Assembly (NCBI GenBank): GCA_029532415.1
Contig: JAQOTA010000066.1
Coordinates: 1 to 52,330 of the forward strand
Source of the DNA: Marasmius tenuissimus
Lineage: Eukaryota > Basidiomycota > Agaricomycetes > Agaricales > Marasmiaceae
DNA length: 52,330 bases
Direction: 5' to 3'
Part shown: positions 10,400-22,599 of the stretch, one piece after another
Layout of the letters: each line of letters opens with the position of its first letter
Position numbering within the stretch: position 1 is the first letter of the stretch
The notes under the pieces: generated by a model
Database searches by the model: none
What the model was told of the DNA's origin: nothing
The model's input: only the letters and a program-made list of their open reading frames with translations
Made by a program: the position numbers and the translations under genes

Positions 10400-11250
10400 G
10401 TGAGGGGAAAGAGGCGGCGAAAGGGGGCTGTGTTGTTTAACGGGTACCCTAGGGTTTTCACCTGCGTAGGCGGTTGCGGCGGGGTACTGACCTCGAGTGG
10501 GTGCGAGTGAATTGAAACTGGCTGGAGCCTGGGAGGTACATGGACCCCGACGTCGTTCGTCTCGTCTCGTCTTCAGAAACCTAATCTACCCATCCCTTCC
10601 CTGTGCATACATCAACTTTACCGGTACCCGACACCCTCAGTAGAACCGTCACATTCCTACGACGCCCACACCTCGCCCGTATCCCTCAATATGAGGGGTA
10701 CATATGTCCAACCGGCTGCTCGTGACAGAATCCTGTGGGTCATCTCGGGACAGATGATTGAGGTGCCGGATCGGAAGTGACGATTAGAGTTATTTGAAGG
10801 GCATTTCAGGTTGGGTATGTGTTCTTTCATCACGATAAATTAGGCTGATTTCAAACGTTCAACTCTCTCATAGACATGCTCAACTGTCTCTACCCCAGCA
10901 ACGCTCACCTGCCTCGTCGATACCGAAGCCTTTGACCGCATATGTTGCTTCTCAGCCTGACGAAAGGTCACCTCGCCTTTCGGCAGCAAGACGGTGAAGG
11001 GCAAACAAAGAGCTTCGTTAGACTAACCACCTTGAAGATTTCGAGGATGCCATGCTCGACCAGCTCTACGAGGTGGATTCGGACATTCGCCTCAGAGGTC
11101 GAGGGCGGGACAGTCGAGGTGAACAAGATCGTGGCATGGATGTAGATGTGGATGCGGAGGAACCTGATAGGTTGTAGGCATCCCACTCCCTTCACCAACT
11201 GATTCTGAAGTGCACACATTCGCGCTTTTCTCGATATTGGATCGACACAA
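10400..11250. other. No gene recognised
   Basis: A plus-strand stretch at 11048-11160 reads AMLDQLYEVDSDIRLRGRG and then an Asp-rich run, which looks like a real exon fragment. Its frame is interrupted on both sides. Nothing else stands out. Confidence 0.3.
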
Positions 11251-11339
11251 CCAGGAATCATGTATCACCTCGGCCGACGCGCAGGCGGCTTACAAGCCCG
11301 ACGACAGCTCCAGATTGAGCTGAGGTGCTTCCCGGCGAT

Positions 11340-11760
11340 GGCTGTCCAATATCAGACTAGCGATAGTCCAAGCTCGGGAGACTCAGACGAATTTGACCCC
11401 CCTGTTTTAAGAGAAATCGTCCGGCCTCATCCTTCGCCAATCTCTTCAGGCAACGTTGCGACCAAAACAAGTCGATCCCGTCTATCTTACTCCCCCATTC
11501 CTCTTCTTATTTTCCGTCGTCCGTTTTGTCGCCAACATAGGTTTCGCAGGTCTGAGGCGAGAAACCACCATAAATCTCGTTGAACTTCCGTTCAGCCGAT
11601 TTGAAAGCGTCCGACGCGCCTGTCCCAACCACTGTCGGCAGGAAGGGCAAGCGGCAACTGAGTACGATTTTCGACCGTCTCTGTTGAGGAAGAACCAAAA
11701 CCTGAACAAGCCAACGAAGTCTCGAAGTCTTGGATTTGGGAGTGAGATCCAAATGGTCAG
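11340..11760 (+). pseudogene. Duplicated unidentified fragment, copy A
   Basis: The part at 11595-11745 (LKASDAPVPTTVGRKGKR, then a tract with AACAAGCCAACGAAGTCTCGAAG) is paralogous to 14425-14560 (FKASGTPVPNTVAQKDKRR, then AACAACCCAACAAAGTCTCGAAG). The preceding 11350-11400 block encodes an acidic, Ser-rich stretch. The two copies share the reading frame through the conserved core. No family is recognised. Confidence 0.35.
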
Positions 11761-11769
11761 GCGAGGCTT

Positions 11770-14200
11770 GGACCCCGTCAGATTGGTGTGTTTCCCCACT
11801 TTTCGGCGGCATCTATTCCCATTTGCTGATTCGTGAGTCTAGCTACCCGGTCTGCACTACTGCTATTGCACTCACCTTTTCCCAGTCCATCACGATCGTC
11901 CCCATCTTCGTTACACTCTTCACTACAATTGCAGTTAGCCTCTCGTGAAACGCCTCTCTCACGTCCGGGAGACGCACCAATCCCTTGCAGTCGATTACTA
12001 TCATGCTTCCACAACGCACCGCCGCCAACCCCAATGCAGGTACCGCTGCCCATGGCTTCAAGAACGAGTTTGTACTTTGCAGGGGCATTCAATGTTGTCG
12101 TCACGACGTTGCTTGAGATTGCGGGCGACGTTCTCAAAGCTCGACGCCTCCATCAATGACAAGATGTCTCAACCCGTTCAATGACATCATCCTCTCGAGC
12201 TGAGCCAATCCCTGACAAAGCTCGTGCCCTTCACCTCCGATACCTCTCCGTTTACGGTTGATCTCTTTACTACCAAAATCGACCATATGGTGTTTCTGTA
12301 GCGCGTTACGAGGTCATAGGAGAGGTTTCAATCTTTCCGGGCGTAGTATCGAACCAGCGTATGGCACTACCGTCCTCAGGCCTCCTCGTGCTTCCTTTCT
12401 TTCGATTCGTTGAATTTGTCGATGGTTGCTTGGTTGGGAGGTGAAGATGACGAGGATCAAGAGGATACCAAGCCTAACGTGCTCTGATTAGGGACTTGTA
12501 TTCACATTGTATAAGTGGAAGATCTGGTGATTCTATAGCTGCATACCAGTTTAGATCTTGTTGTATTCTGGACCATTCGTAGTACCGTCTATTGATACAT
12601 ATCCGGTGTCGCGACAAATAGCGTGAACAGAGGTTAAAGTCTCAACGCGAAGAACAAAGATCGGTTTGCATACTTAATGCGATCGCGCACCCACAAGGAC
12701 ACGCATCCAACTTCAGGACACTACTTGAGATCATTCAAAAAGTTGATTGTAGTACAGCAGCGCATCCCCCCCAATAAGGAACAACAAAAGTACCGTAGCG
12801 AAATGGGTATTGACCGAGAATAAAGACTACAGGTGCAATGGGACGACAAGCGGTGACGGAGGGACTGGGTAAAAAGAAATATGTGCATGATGCGCATGCT
12901 ACAGATCCGTGATACGAGGACGCAGAGTGAGGGGAAGCCAGTCTGTTACTGATAATGAAAAGAGATTATAAAAATCAATCAAGTAGTGGTAAGGAAAGTC
13001 TTTGTCCACCAGACCCTCGTCAGAGATCTCTTGGCCGACTTTTTCGACAACAACGCCTTCGTCCATCCGGGGACCCTCCTTCTCCTGCTTTTCATAACTG
13101 CAAATTCCCGAATTGGCCCATCCTCGGCGCATCTAGTATTTACCCACCCTTCCCTCCTGTGACGGTTGATCTCTTGAGATTAAGGGGGGGAACCCATGCT
13201 ACGCAAGAAGGGAATATATCTTGAACTTGACGTCCGAAATAGTGGTGCAGCGAACGCCAAAAGGTCGGTGGGGCTACGCGTCCAACGGTAGAGGTTGGCA
13301 GAGAAACGGGCTGTATGCTCAGCTGTGGATAGGGCGCCGTCTGATTCGTGCAAGGGAGGCCGCAGTTGATGGTCCGAGTTCGTTGCCATTCCAATTGTAA
13401 CACTCTCTTGCGCCCAGCCTTCAGCTTCATCGACTTCATTCCCAGCGCCCGTATCGTCTAGCATAAGACCGACCACTCCACTCCGATATCGAGGCGTAGG
13501 TTGATGGCCGAGAGTTGAGAGCAGGCCACGAAAGCTTGGTACAGTGACGCGATTCGAGTTGTAGTTGTAGTTGGTCTGGATGGGACGACGCTACGACGCA
13601 GACGCAGGTCCTCGTTTGGAGTAATTAGGTCAGGGCGACAATCGCATAACCGGAGAGTCGAGAGAAGCCGAGGCGGGAACGACTGGTGCTTTCGAGAGAG
13701 GGACCGCGAATGTTTTTGGATGTGAGAAGATGACAACGTTGACCTATAGGGAGAAGGGATGTCAACTAGCGAAAAAAAAGGAAGGGAAGAAAGACAAGCA
13801 CAACGGACGAACGAGATAGAAAGGTGAGGAGAAGGCGCAGGAGAGACGTACAGTTAGGTCAGCCTAACAGCAACCAAAGTATCAAGGTATCCGCCGTCTG
13901 TTCTCTCAGACGAGTGATTGAATGAGTGACAATGATATTTGTGGGATTCAGACACATTGAATCTTCCGTTTGTTGCTCTCTGAGTGTTTCTGGGTGACTA
14001 GCCGCTCGTCAGTAGCGTGTTGAATGGGCAAATCGCGGACATACCGTAACCCAGCCCAAAGTCTCTAATTTGCATTTCAGAGCCGTCTCCTCCTGGTCAA
14101 ATTTCCGAGACATGCACCCATCTGTGATTCTGTACCAGTTTTTCGGTGAGTACACCCAAATAACCTGGTAGCATCTGGAAGTCGCTGCTCTTGAGTGGCG
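11770..14200. other. About 2.4 kb without a recognisable gene
   Basis: I find only short open frames here, on both strands, with strong Arg/Ser/Pro bias typical of chance frames in GC-rich spacer. A minus-strand frame at 12899-13132 ends with a well-mixed composition and might be a terminal exon. I cannot support it further. Confidence 0.35.
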
Positions 14201-14219
14201 ATCTGCTCTGAGTTTCGGA

Positions 14220-14560
14220 GTCAAAGTGGTTGTCGCGGACAAGGCGCGTGAAGACAATTGGCGCCCGCAACTCCAACCGAAACTACCATCACGACGAGCC
14301 GCGAGCTCTGTTCGATCATCCAAGTCGACTTCTTTGCCAAACAAGTCAGTCTATGCAAGATTATTCCCTTCTGCCGCCAGCAGAGGTGGAAACCACCACG
14401 GCTTGAATCTCGCTGATAACTCCCTCAGCCAATTTAAGGCGTCCGGCACGCCTGTTCCCAACACTGTTGCCCAGAAAGACAAACGGCGAAAGAGTAACGA
14501 TGGTTAGAACAACCCAACAAAGTCTCGAAGGAGGATTTGGAAGTTTAAGAGAGGTTGTAC
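14220..14560 (+). pseudogene. Duplicated unidentified fragment, copy B
   Basis: Paralogue of 11340-11760 through the FKASGTPVPNTVAQK core at 14431-14490. The upstream part (14226-14400) is a basic, Ser-rich frame. Probably one exon of a lost gene. Confidence 0.35.
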
Positions 14561-14599
14561 GTCTCCTTGAAGTCACTCATCGCGTTCTCCTCCGTACTG

Positions 14600-14960
14600 A
14601 CTGGCTGTGTTTTTAGGGCATCCTCCTACCTTTCGACGAAAGGCAGGCCAGATACCTCCCTCGGTCACAGATGAATGGACAGACAAACATATCAGAATCG
14701 AAGAACTAGGTGCACACTACCTAGATGCAGCATTCGTCATGGAGGACGATACTTCCTCGTTCCTCGGTCTCCTTCCGAGCGGTCTAAACATCTAGAGTGG
14801 GGTGGCCGATACATCCTGGTGGACTCGTCCGGCGAAACTAGCGACTCTGGCGACGTTGCTATCGTTCTTAACAACGACACTTTCTGGTCCAAGTACGCGT
14901 AGATTTGGAGATGGGAGGCCAATCACCATCCGGTTGCTGTGGTTAACGGGAGTTGTGGGC
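14600..14960 (+). pseudogene. Fragment shared with the palindrome arms (GGRYFLVPRS family), copy 1
   Basis: The frame at 14690-14900 reads GGRYFLVPRS, then GGRYILVDSSGE and SGDVAIVLNNDTFWSKYA. The same order occurs at 25560-25780 and again in the right arm, with small frame-disturbing indels between them. The repeated GGRY block suggests a duplicated beta-strand motif. I do not recognise the family. Confidence 0.45.
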
Positions 14961-15344
14961 TTGGAGCGATGGAAAACCCATTCAACTTGGGGGAGAGTGG
15001 TGTTAGAATCCCGGAATCCCGATGGTAATGAGCTCGATTTTGACTGGTTTCATGGCCGGGAGGCATCCATACGGCCGGATGGGAATATCGAGTGTGTGTC
15101 GCCGAACTCGATTTTTACTCTAAAGTCGGAAGAGGGGAAGCTGGTTGAGGGTAGACCCAGTGACAACATCGTGAGTGCCTCTCAGAATCTGTCATACCAT
15201 GTGCTAAACGTCTTTCATTGCTAGACGATGCACGTTAATCTCTCCGCAAACGATGTGTGGCATACGGCCGTATGAGGAAAGTAAAATCAGTGAACGTATA
15301 CGGCGGGTTTCGCCTATCCGGTGGACGTTGTTTGGGCGAGGGAA

Positions 15345-15450
15345 AGGCGCGTTCGAGGGTGGTCGTAGGGGTTTTGGGGATGTTTGATGGGGCTTCGGAG
15401 ATGTTTGATGCGGGTTGGGAGATGTTTGGGCGGACTTGGAGGTGTTATAA
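15345..15450 (+). repeat. Dispersed GA/GT-rich repeat, copy 2
   Basis: Contains GATGTTTGATGGGGCTTCGG followed by two more GATGTTTG units. It matches 2520-2636 and 18364-18430. On the minus strand the unit would read as repeats of TSPKPH. Confidence 0.5.
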
Positions 15451-15469
15451 GACCATATTCTCAGGCGAC

Positions 15470-15800
15470 TGGTGTCACGAACAACTCGGAGGGTTTCGGG
15501 AATATTGGTACGTCGTTTCACGTAGACTACCTTCGCCCGTGTCTGAGCAGTGTCTGAATTGTGTTCAGGTCCAGAAGAAGTATCCTCTTCCCCGTACGGA
15601 ATACAAAGCCAACTTTCAGGCGATGGTTATCCTGCTAATGCGGGAAGTACAGGGTATGTTTCGATCACTCTTGTGAGCGACGAACTCGTAGTGACGTTTG
15701 CCCAGGCTTCGAAATGGATGGCACCAGCAGATGGCCGACTCGGATGAGGTCTTACAATCACAAGGTTTTGACTTGATCTCGTCGCAGTTCCAGCTTCTAT
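15470..15800 (+). pseudogene. Fragment of an unidentified secreted-type protein, copy 2
   Basis: Matches the block at 4960-5260: GFGNIGTS-like start at 15490, an intron-like break, then SSPYGIQSQLSGDGYPANAG and GYVSITLVSDELVVTFAQAS (15570-15705). This copy keeps the best frame of the three and shows that the conserved core is a Gly/Ser-rich loop followed by alternating beta-type residues. Confidence 0.45.
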
Positions 15801-15929
15801 CGTAGCTTGTCCTGCTCCAGTCGCTCTTAGGGAAAAAGATGATGTGTTCCCGGACCTCAGGCGGAGTAGTAGTTGGAATTGTCATCAACGCGATCGATTT
15901 TCCTCACTACGCCCATATCCGAAAGATTA

Positions 15930-16560
15930 TCACGGCCACCCTTTTTTTCGCTCACTCGACTTGACGTTTAGTGGGGAGCACCTTGGACATTCCTTGACTG
16001 GCTGGTACTCCCCTCCCTGCAGCGATTGAAGCCCAAGCTCAACATACCGTTGAGTGAAGATGCTGCGGTGGAGTTTCTTGTGCGGTTCTTGGAGTGGCTG
16101 GAATGTCCGGTCGAGGATATCAAGCTCGTTCTCCCATCTACTTTCACGGATACAAATGCAGTTCATTTGGGTGTACCTCCGTTCAGGACGTACACTCATT
16201 GTCCCTTCGATGCGTCGGCCGTGAGGGTGGTCACTCAAAGGAGGCTCTTCGTTACCTGATGTACGGGGAAAGGAGGTGCTTACCCGAGCTTCGTTGTTTG
16301 GAATTCCGGATTGCAAGGTTCCAAGATATGGCCAGGATCGGTTCTTTTCGACGCCGTCATCTCCCGCAGTACCTTGGCATATGAGCGACGTATCTGTACC
16401 GGGCTCGAGCACGTAAAGATGTGCGAGTTGATTGTGCTGCCCAGGTTGTGATCACCGAGCAGCTCAGCGCGCTGTGGGAGGCAGGTAGGCTGGGTTGCCC
16501 GATGTTCTTGAGGTGTATGGTGAAATTCATACGAATCCGAGCTTCTTTTTACTGTGAGTA
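15930..16560 (+). pseudogene. Possible F-box/LRR-type fragment
   Basis: A frame around 16270-16385 reads CLPELRCLEFRIARFQDMAR, and a second frame at 16026-16160 reads DAAVEFLVRFLEWLECPVEDIKL. This resembles the C-terminal leucine-rich part of agaric F-box proteins by general pattern only. The frames do not join without a shift. I give low confidence. Confidence 0.25.
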
Positions 16561-17570
16561 ACATAAAACACTTTAGTAACTATGTAACGTTTAGTATCGA
16601 CTAGATCTCCGATTATTGCCTTACCTCTACCAAGTCATGTATAATCCATCGCGCCGATTTTACCATACTCGCCGCCACCAACGTAGATCTTAGGATGATA
16701 CCTTCATTCTGCACACTTCCGTTCTGAACCCTACTACTCAATGATACGATGTAGTGATTTTGATTTGTCAATTCTTGTTGCTCGATTTACAACGCCTGAC
16801 GAAGTTCAAATCTTTTCTGGTTCGATATGGAATCGCCTATAAAAGCCTCCAGTTGAAAATATGAAGTACCAGGAGGATGATACCAAGATGATTCGTGAGC
16901 TCTAGTCAGAGAAGCCTGTACTTTAAGAAATTGATCTCGAAGCCGATGTAACCTTGAGCATCATTTCCCACTGTTGGGTCTCTATATCTGCGCAAGAGAT
17001 CAAATCAATTTGGGTTGAGTATCAAAACCTCTGGAGGGTCCAGTTACAAGGCTAGTAAGCGTACGATAGCTTGTTGTCGCTGGTACCGGTTACCAGGGTC
17101 AGAATAGCGCTCATTTTATATGCGACACATTCTTGCCTCTGACCACCACCGTCAACCCACAACCGCAGCCGTTACTCCAGTATCCCTCTCATTCATTCGC
17201 AAGATACTGGACATGGGCGATGGTTTCGGTGAAAGGAGCTAATATAACAAAAAGTACGTTTTTGGGATCACGATTTTCATTGAATCCAAATGATCTAACA
17301 ACTATCTCTATAACAGACGGCGACAATCGATACTCAACGCAGTACTGGAGCTCATTTTTCTTCGTTGATAAGGACTCCGTAGCCCAGCGAATCGGCTGGG
17401 CCATTTCTGACCTGCAAGAACAATGTCAGAGGTCTAAACGTATGTGTCCGTGATCACGATGCTGACGACGTGATAGTAAAAACTCACATCTCTCGAATTT
17501 CAGGCCATGCGTTCCAGAATGCTTCGACCATCTCACAATGAATGAAAATGGTCCGAAACGGTCTACAGTC
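16560..17570. other. No gene recognised
   Basis: The plus-strand frame at 17133-17453 (106 codons) has a plausible composition, with a DNRYSTQYWSSFFFVDKD stretch. It has no relative in the window and no motif I know. The rest is spacer. Confidence 0.35.
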
Positions 17571-17579
17571 GTCCCAAAT

Positions 17580-18345
17580 CAAGTCGTGGGCCCTGAGGAC
17601 GATGCTACTACGAGCTTGGATCAGCCTGCCATTGCTTCGGGCCTCGGTCAGCTCTACCTGGGAGCCTCTACGGGCGCACATGTTAAAAGCTCATTAATCC
17701 TCGTTCGCCCCGGTGACAGCCTCCAGTATGGCAGTCATTCAACATTAGAACCCTCGGCTGGTCGGATGATTGAGGCTTTGAGTCTCATTTGGATACGAAC
17801 TTGATTTCCGGACGACAATCTTGGCCCGTCACTCCTTCTCTTATTCCCTCGCCCGTTGCGCCTATTCTTTGGCCACCTGTTTTGAACATCCGAATGGTGG
17901 AGTGGATGACCCGGTGATGTGCGTCCAAATTGCCTACAAGTATCAGTTCTTCCAAGGCTGATGCTCCCATGATTCTCCCCAGATCTTCCGACCTGCTGTT
18001 GCTCGCGAGTGCTCCCCCAAGCGGAATCCTCGCCTTCAAAACTAAATTCGCATTTTCGTTATGACCGACATCTCCATCTCCGGCGGTCCCGACGGCCAGA
18101 AGAGTCTCGTTCGTCTCCTCACGCATGCCAACGAACTCGACATCCTCAACATCGCCAGTGTAACTTCGATATGGAAGAACGACACCGTAGGTATTCTCCG
18201 TCACCAAGGGTTATGGCCGAGGTCATCGACAACCTCAACGCCAACGTACCAGAAGCAGGTGTATAGATACGAGCGGGTCAGGTCTTGCAGCTCTCAAAGA
18301 GCCCGAGCCGAGTAACGCTTCTGCTGCGTTATCTGGGTTCTTGAT
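17580..18345 (+). pseudogene. DUF1593 / Sde182-like (nucleoside-hydrolase-like) fragment, copy 1
   Basis: The frame at 18061-18170 reads MTDISISGGPDGQKSLVRLL then THANELDILNIASVTSIWKN, which fits the N-terminal core of the DUF1593 family (secreted, nucleoside-hydrolase-like fold, linked with cellulose-binding proteins), where a DxxNEPDDxxSLVR segment is typical. Here the acidic NEPDD-type motif is changed to GGPDG, which would remove presumed metal ligands. Upstream exon-like blocks (17590-18000) and the downstream tail (18180-18340) also align with 24530-25230. Truncated and shifted, so not functional. Confidence 0.5.
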
Positions 18346-18363
18346 TGGCGGTATCAATATAGG

Positions 18364-18430
18364 CGCGTTCGAGGTGGTCGTAGGGGTTTTGAAGGTGTTT
18401 GATGGGGCTTCGGAGATGTTTGATGTGGAC
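18364..18430 (+). repeat. Dispersed GA/GT-rich repeat, copy 3
   Basis: The shortest copy, with GGCTTCGGAGATGTTTGATG at its core. It is joined directly to the DUF1593-like tail. Confidence 0.5.
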
Positions 18431-18659
18431 TTGGGTGTTGAAAGCGCTTAAATTATTTCCCTATATAAACGATCTTCTTAGGCGACTAGTGTTTGAAAGT
18501 TGGCTATCAGAGCATGGATTCGAGGTACGAAGGTGAATTGGGATAGGCTCTTCTACCTCTGGTCAAGTTCAAACTCGTCACAAATGTATCGAGCCTTCCT
18601 GTAATCGAATGAAGGACGAATCTGGAATGTAATTCAACCCATACGTCACTCTATAAACA

Positions 18660-19745
18660 TTGACCTCCGCCGTGAGAAAGAAGAACTTCCATCTTCGTCA
18701 CCACCATGACACGGCCTACTCGCATATTGGAACTGACAAGAGTAGGGTGAGCTTCAACTTTTTTGTTCATGTCAGGTCGATGCTCGATGTTCACAGCGTT
18801 CACGGTTCATCATCATACAGTCTTCCAGGGACAATGGAAAGCGCGATACGCACTATGGACGGACCAACCAAACTCAAAGACCGTTTATCTCGAACCATGC
18901 TCGCAGACACCCCAATCTGGCCTTCGAACGGTGGTTGTGTCGGAACAATCCCACGAGGGTTTAAGGCAACGCGGTGATGGAGGGAGCTGGCGTGCTTTGC
19001 TGTAGGCGAGAGCCATACGGAGCCCGAGAAGAAGGTAATACTTTTGCTGTATGCCTCTTTGTCTCAAATCATAACTTTTTATCTTGGAATCAGCAGGAAT
19101 GAACGCGAAGCCCGAGCAATCAACACCTTTGTCAATTGGTGCTCCCGAGTCCCGCGATACCGCTATCTGGCCACATCATTGTCGATTCCATCGTTCCCGA
19201 ACCTTCCTCCTTCAACTCCCGCAAACCTACACTCGAACAATCGGAGGGAACGACCAATGCAAAGTGGAGATATGTGAGGTCGTTCGAGAGAGGAGAACTG
19301 TGAGTCCTTCGAGATTGATCATGGCCGAAACTGGCTTTCTAACGCAAGACGGTAAAACAGGGCTGGCGACAGCAGATGCCATTATGGCACCTGCGGTTGG
19401 ATTCGTGGCCATATCCCTATTGGTATCTGCCCTTATATGTGGTCGTCATTCTATGCGGGGTCGTTCTACTAGTTAGGGAGGGATGGCTCCAGCCATGGAA
19501 TCGTTGGTGGAGACAATGGGGGAGGTGGGAGGTCTGGCTCGGATGATGAGTGCAGTGGAGGTGGATTTGGTGGTGGCGACACTGGTAGCTCCAGTGGGGA
19601 CGATAGTAGCGGATTCAGCGGGGGCGATAGTGGTGGATCCAGTGGTGGGGATAGTGGGGGCCCGTCAAGTTCTAGCCGAAGATACAAAGGAGTGCTGCTG
19701 AGGAACCTGACGTCCTTCGTATTTCGTCGGTGATACAAGTTGATT
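18660..19745 (+). pseudogene. Decayed single-pass membrane protein, copy 3 (best preserved)
   Basis: The frame at 19084-19474 is open for 130 codons. It contains NAKPEQSTPLSIGAPESRDT, a basic segment, FLTQDGKTGLA, and a membrane helix (VGFVAISLLVSALICG, 19393-19440) followed by a short basic stretch (RHSMRGRS). A Gly/Asp/Ser-rich tail continues in a shifted frame to 19700, with the alternating GG-D-GG pattern. The topology suggests an outside-in single-pass protein. The upstream part (18870-19030) matches copy 1 and the block at 20460-20690. The family is not identified. Confidence 0.5.
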
Positions 19746-19869
19746 CTCTTGAAGCGGTGAAGAAGGGGTCAACTGTCAGCACCGCATAGATCTTTGCCCA
19801 CGCCGTAGCCTTCACCATCCCTCTGTCTTTCTGCCTCTCCCACCCTCATCGACCAACAGCACCGGCGAT

Positions 19870-20420
19870 ACAGCTCGACACTGCCTGTGACCTTGCCTAG
19901 TCAGCTGAACATCTTTGGCCACGACTCGCCCACTATCTTCGGTGGCAACGCGTGTTTCTCGCCGTGGAAGGAATACAATAGCAATCCCACTGGCTTTGAA
20001 CCAGCCGTCGTCTCACCAGCACGGTTTACTCCATCCCCATGCATACCATCTACTTTGCTCTCCTCCCTTACTTTCACATCGCACTTGCGAGCCCCGTGGC
20101 TCACAAACTCACGATCTTGACTCCTTTCTCCTTGGTTGTTCCAGAAACCGCCGCCGTCGAAAGGTCGTGAGGCATCCCGCCTTACACACTCGTCCTCAAT
20201 TCATCTGACCCGGAGGGTGATACCATGTCCACAACGCTCACCTTGGACAATCGAACAACACCAGTGGTGTGGACTGTTGACGTCCACCTAGGCCGAACTG
20301 TTGTTATCGGATTCTGAGATCATTCTGGTCTCGCCACGAAGACCCACTCGATTCTGGTACAACCGCCGAAGTCCCGTACGCTGCATGTCTCTCGGAAAGA
20401 ATATGGTGAACTCCAATTTC
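19870..20420 (+). pseudogene. Secreted Kre9/KNH-like domain protein, decayed copy 1
   Basis: From a signal-peptide-like segment (20040-20100) to PYTLVLNSSDPEGDTMSTTL and WTVDVHLGRTVVIGF (20181-20318), followed by HSGLATKTHSILVQPPKS (20320-20375). The pattern SSDP...WTVDV..G....F.D.SG......VQP is the one seen in the beta-sandwich of agaric Kre9/KNH-type surface proteins. A TGA interrupts it after VVIGF (the codon is CGA in copy 2). It is a pseudogene. Confidence 0.5.
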
Positions 20421-20439
20421 TTCATTCAATCAAAGTATG

Positions 20440-20835
20440 TGCTCACGCTCCGTCAAGGACAAGGAAAAACACCATACCGAATGCGGACAGACCGACCAGA
20501 CTCCAGAGATCTTTCATCTCGAGCCATACCCTCGCAGACACCCTGATTTCGTCCGATTGGAATGGCGACTATTCTGGAACAACTTCACGAGAGTTCAAGG
20601 CAATGCGGCGATGGAGGCAGTAGCAGGCGTGCTCGAAGTTGCAGGAGAGAACTGTATGGGGCTTGGAAAAGAAAAATACTTTCATTGTATGTCCCTTCGT
20701 CTCCTTCCTGATCCTTCGTCTCAAGTCACAAGTTTTGTATTGAAAACAGCAGGGGAAAAACGCGAAGCCCGAACATCGACACCTTTCTCAATTGGCACTA
20801 CCGCGATACCGCTATCCGGTGCTCTAGCATCAAAC
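20440..20835 (+). pseudogene. Upstream part of the membrane-protein family, copy 4
   Basis: Aligns with 2985-3320 and 18870-19160, including the DLSSRAIPSQTP block and the EKREARTSTPFSIGTTAIPL block, separated by an intron-like break. It lacks the membrane helix, which ends this copy. The long open frame through 20437-21363 crosses several family boundaries and is not taken as a gene. Confidence 0.4.
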
Positions 20836-20939
20836 CTTCGTCGATGCTCCTTGTTTCCGACACCACGCCGTATTGGCGACTCTGCTGTGTCTACCGGGAT
20901 ACTACCTACTCAGCTCATGCGACCAACTCGCCTACCGCT

Positions 20940-21450
20940 GCGGAAGGAATACGATACCAATTCCACTGGTTGTATGCCAGCCGTTGCCTCTCACCGGCGT
21001 TTACTCCATCCCCATGCATACTATATGCTCCGTTTCCCTCCCTTGCTTTCATATCGCACTTGCGACTCCCGTGGCTCACCAGCCCACAGTCTTGAGTCCC
21101 TTCTCCTTGAATGTCCAAGGAACCGCCATGGTCACGGTCAGGAGCCATACCGCCTTACACACTCGTGCTTGATTCATCTGACCCGGAGGGTGGCGTCATG
21201 TCCACAACGCTCACCTCAGACAACCGAACATCACCAGTGGGATGGACTGTCGACGTTCACCCAGGTCGAACTGTTGTTATCGGATTCCGAGATAATTCGG
21301 GTCTCGCCACGAAGACCTGAAGAGTTACCCGATTCTAGTACAACCGCTGAAGTCCAACGTTGAGGCTGGTCACGAGAGTACTCTGACGAGAAGCACTCCG
21401 ACAAGCTTGATCTACGCCCAGGGGCTGGCAAAGCGAGAACTGTGAGCAAT
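20940..21450 (+). pseudogene. Secreted Kre9/KNH-like domain protein, decayed copy 2
   Basis: A signal-peptide-like start (MHTICSVSLPCFHIALATP, 21016-21075) leads into PTVLSPFSLNVQGTA. After a frame change the same exon continues as GAIPPYTLVLDSSDPEGGVM and GWTVDVHPGRTVVIGFRDNS (21144-21303). This is the best preserved copy of the domain. The frame ends at a TGA soon after GLATKT. Confidence 0.5.
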
Positions 21451-22590
21451 TAAACTTCTTTCCCTTCGCAAAATAAAGATTCTGACCGGATTTCTTGTCA
21501 ACGAACAGTACTGAACCGGATTCCAGTCCAGTGGTTGAAGCTGACCGCGATGGAGCTTTGACAAATGACACTTCTACGAGCTCGATATACGCTCGGGCGT
21601 TGGAGTGTGAGCAATCCAATACCTTTTCCTCCGCGTAATATAGATTCTGACTGACCTTCTCATCAACGAACAGTAGTGAGGCACAAAACATCGGCGTTGG
21701 AATAGGAGTTGTTGCTGAGACCTTTACCTTGGGCATGATAAAAGAGTGTGTTAAGCACATCGTCTCTCACAGACGCAGTGGCTCCGAATGGATACCATGG
21801 TGTTGGTAGCGGCGGATGTGATAACCGCAGTGACGGTGATAGCGGGACCGGCGAGGACGGCAGTGACTGATTTCGTCGAAGATACATTCTACTCTTCAAT
21901 ATAACGAGCTTCCTACACTGCTACTTGAGTGGAAAGCCACAATCGCTTCGATTGTTGGTCCAAGTGGATCCAGCATCGCCGTGTGACAGGCGATCGTGAT
22001 GCTGAGGTGATCTTTTGTGACGCTGTTAGTCACACAACAGGTTGAACTCCAACCTCGATGATCCTCCCCGCAATACCCTCATTGAAAGCTCACAACAATG
22101 AACACTGTGGAAGAAGTCACTCTATTCTACCGCGTCCAACACCTCTCCGTAGGCTTGCGCGAACCTACACGACCCCAGACTGATTCCGGGTGAGTCTTCG
22201 GAGGTTTTCCCTTACCACCAAGATACTGATGCTGCGGTTCCGCCACAGACGCCTTTTTCTCGATCCAAAAGACGTTGTTTCTGTGGCACAAGTTGATTCT
22301 TCTCGTTACGGCCCTCTGCGAGCGGGGCTCGTTGCCTTAGGAGGATAGTTCGGACATCTGGTGTTTGGAGTGGAGTCAGAGTCAGAGGCTTTACCACCCG
22401 TTACCTTTCTACCTCTCTTTTCTTCGACGAGATAAACAAAATGGCTTTCAACTACTCTGACTTTCAAATCTCGCGGGTATTTCTACCGCCGTGAAAGGGA
22501 TACAATATCAATTCCGTAAGTTCGACCGCTGTGAAGGAATACAAAGGAATACAACAGCCATTCTGCTGGATTGAAACAGCCATTATCTCT
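21451..22590. other. No gene recognised
   Basis: Two imperfect direct repeats of about 100 bases lie at 21428-21520 and 21600-21680 (each with GTGAGCAATnnAA, then a CGAACAGTA end), so they look like duplicated intron-exon borders of one lost gene. Nothing else is recognised. Confidence 0.35.
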
Positions 22591-22599
22591 CGCCAGTAT

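Noticed and set aside
20437..21363. 308-codon open frame
   Set aside because: It runs through three unrelated family blocks in a frame that is not the conserved one in the paralogues, so it is likely chance.
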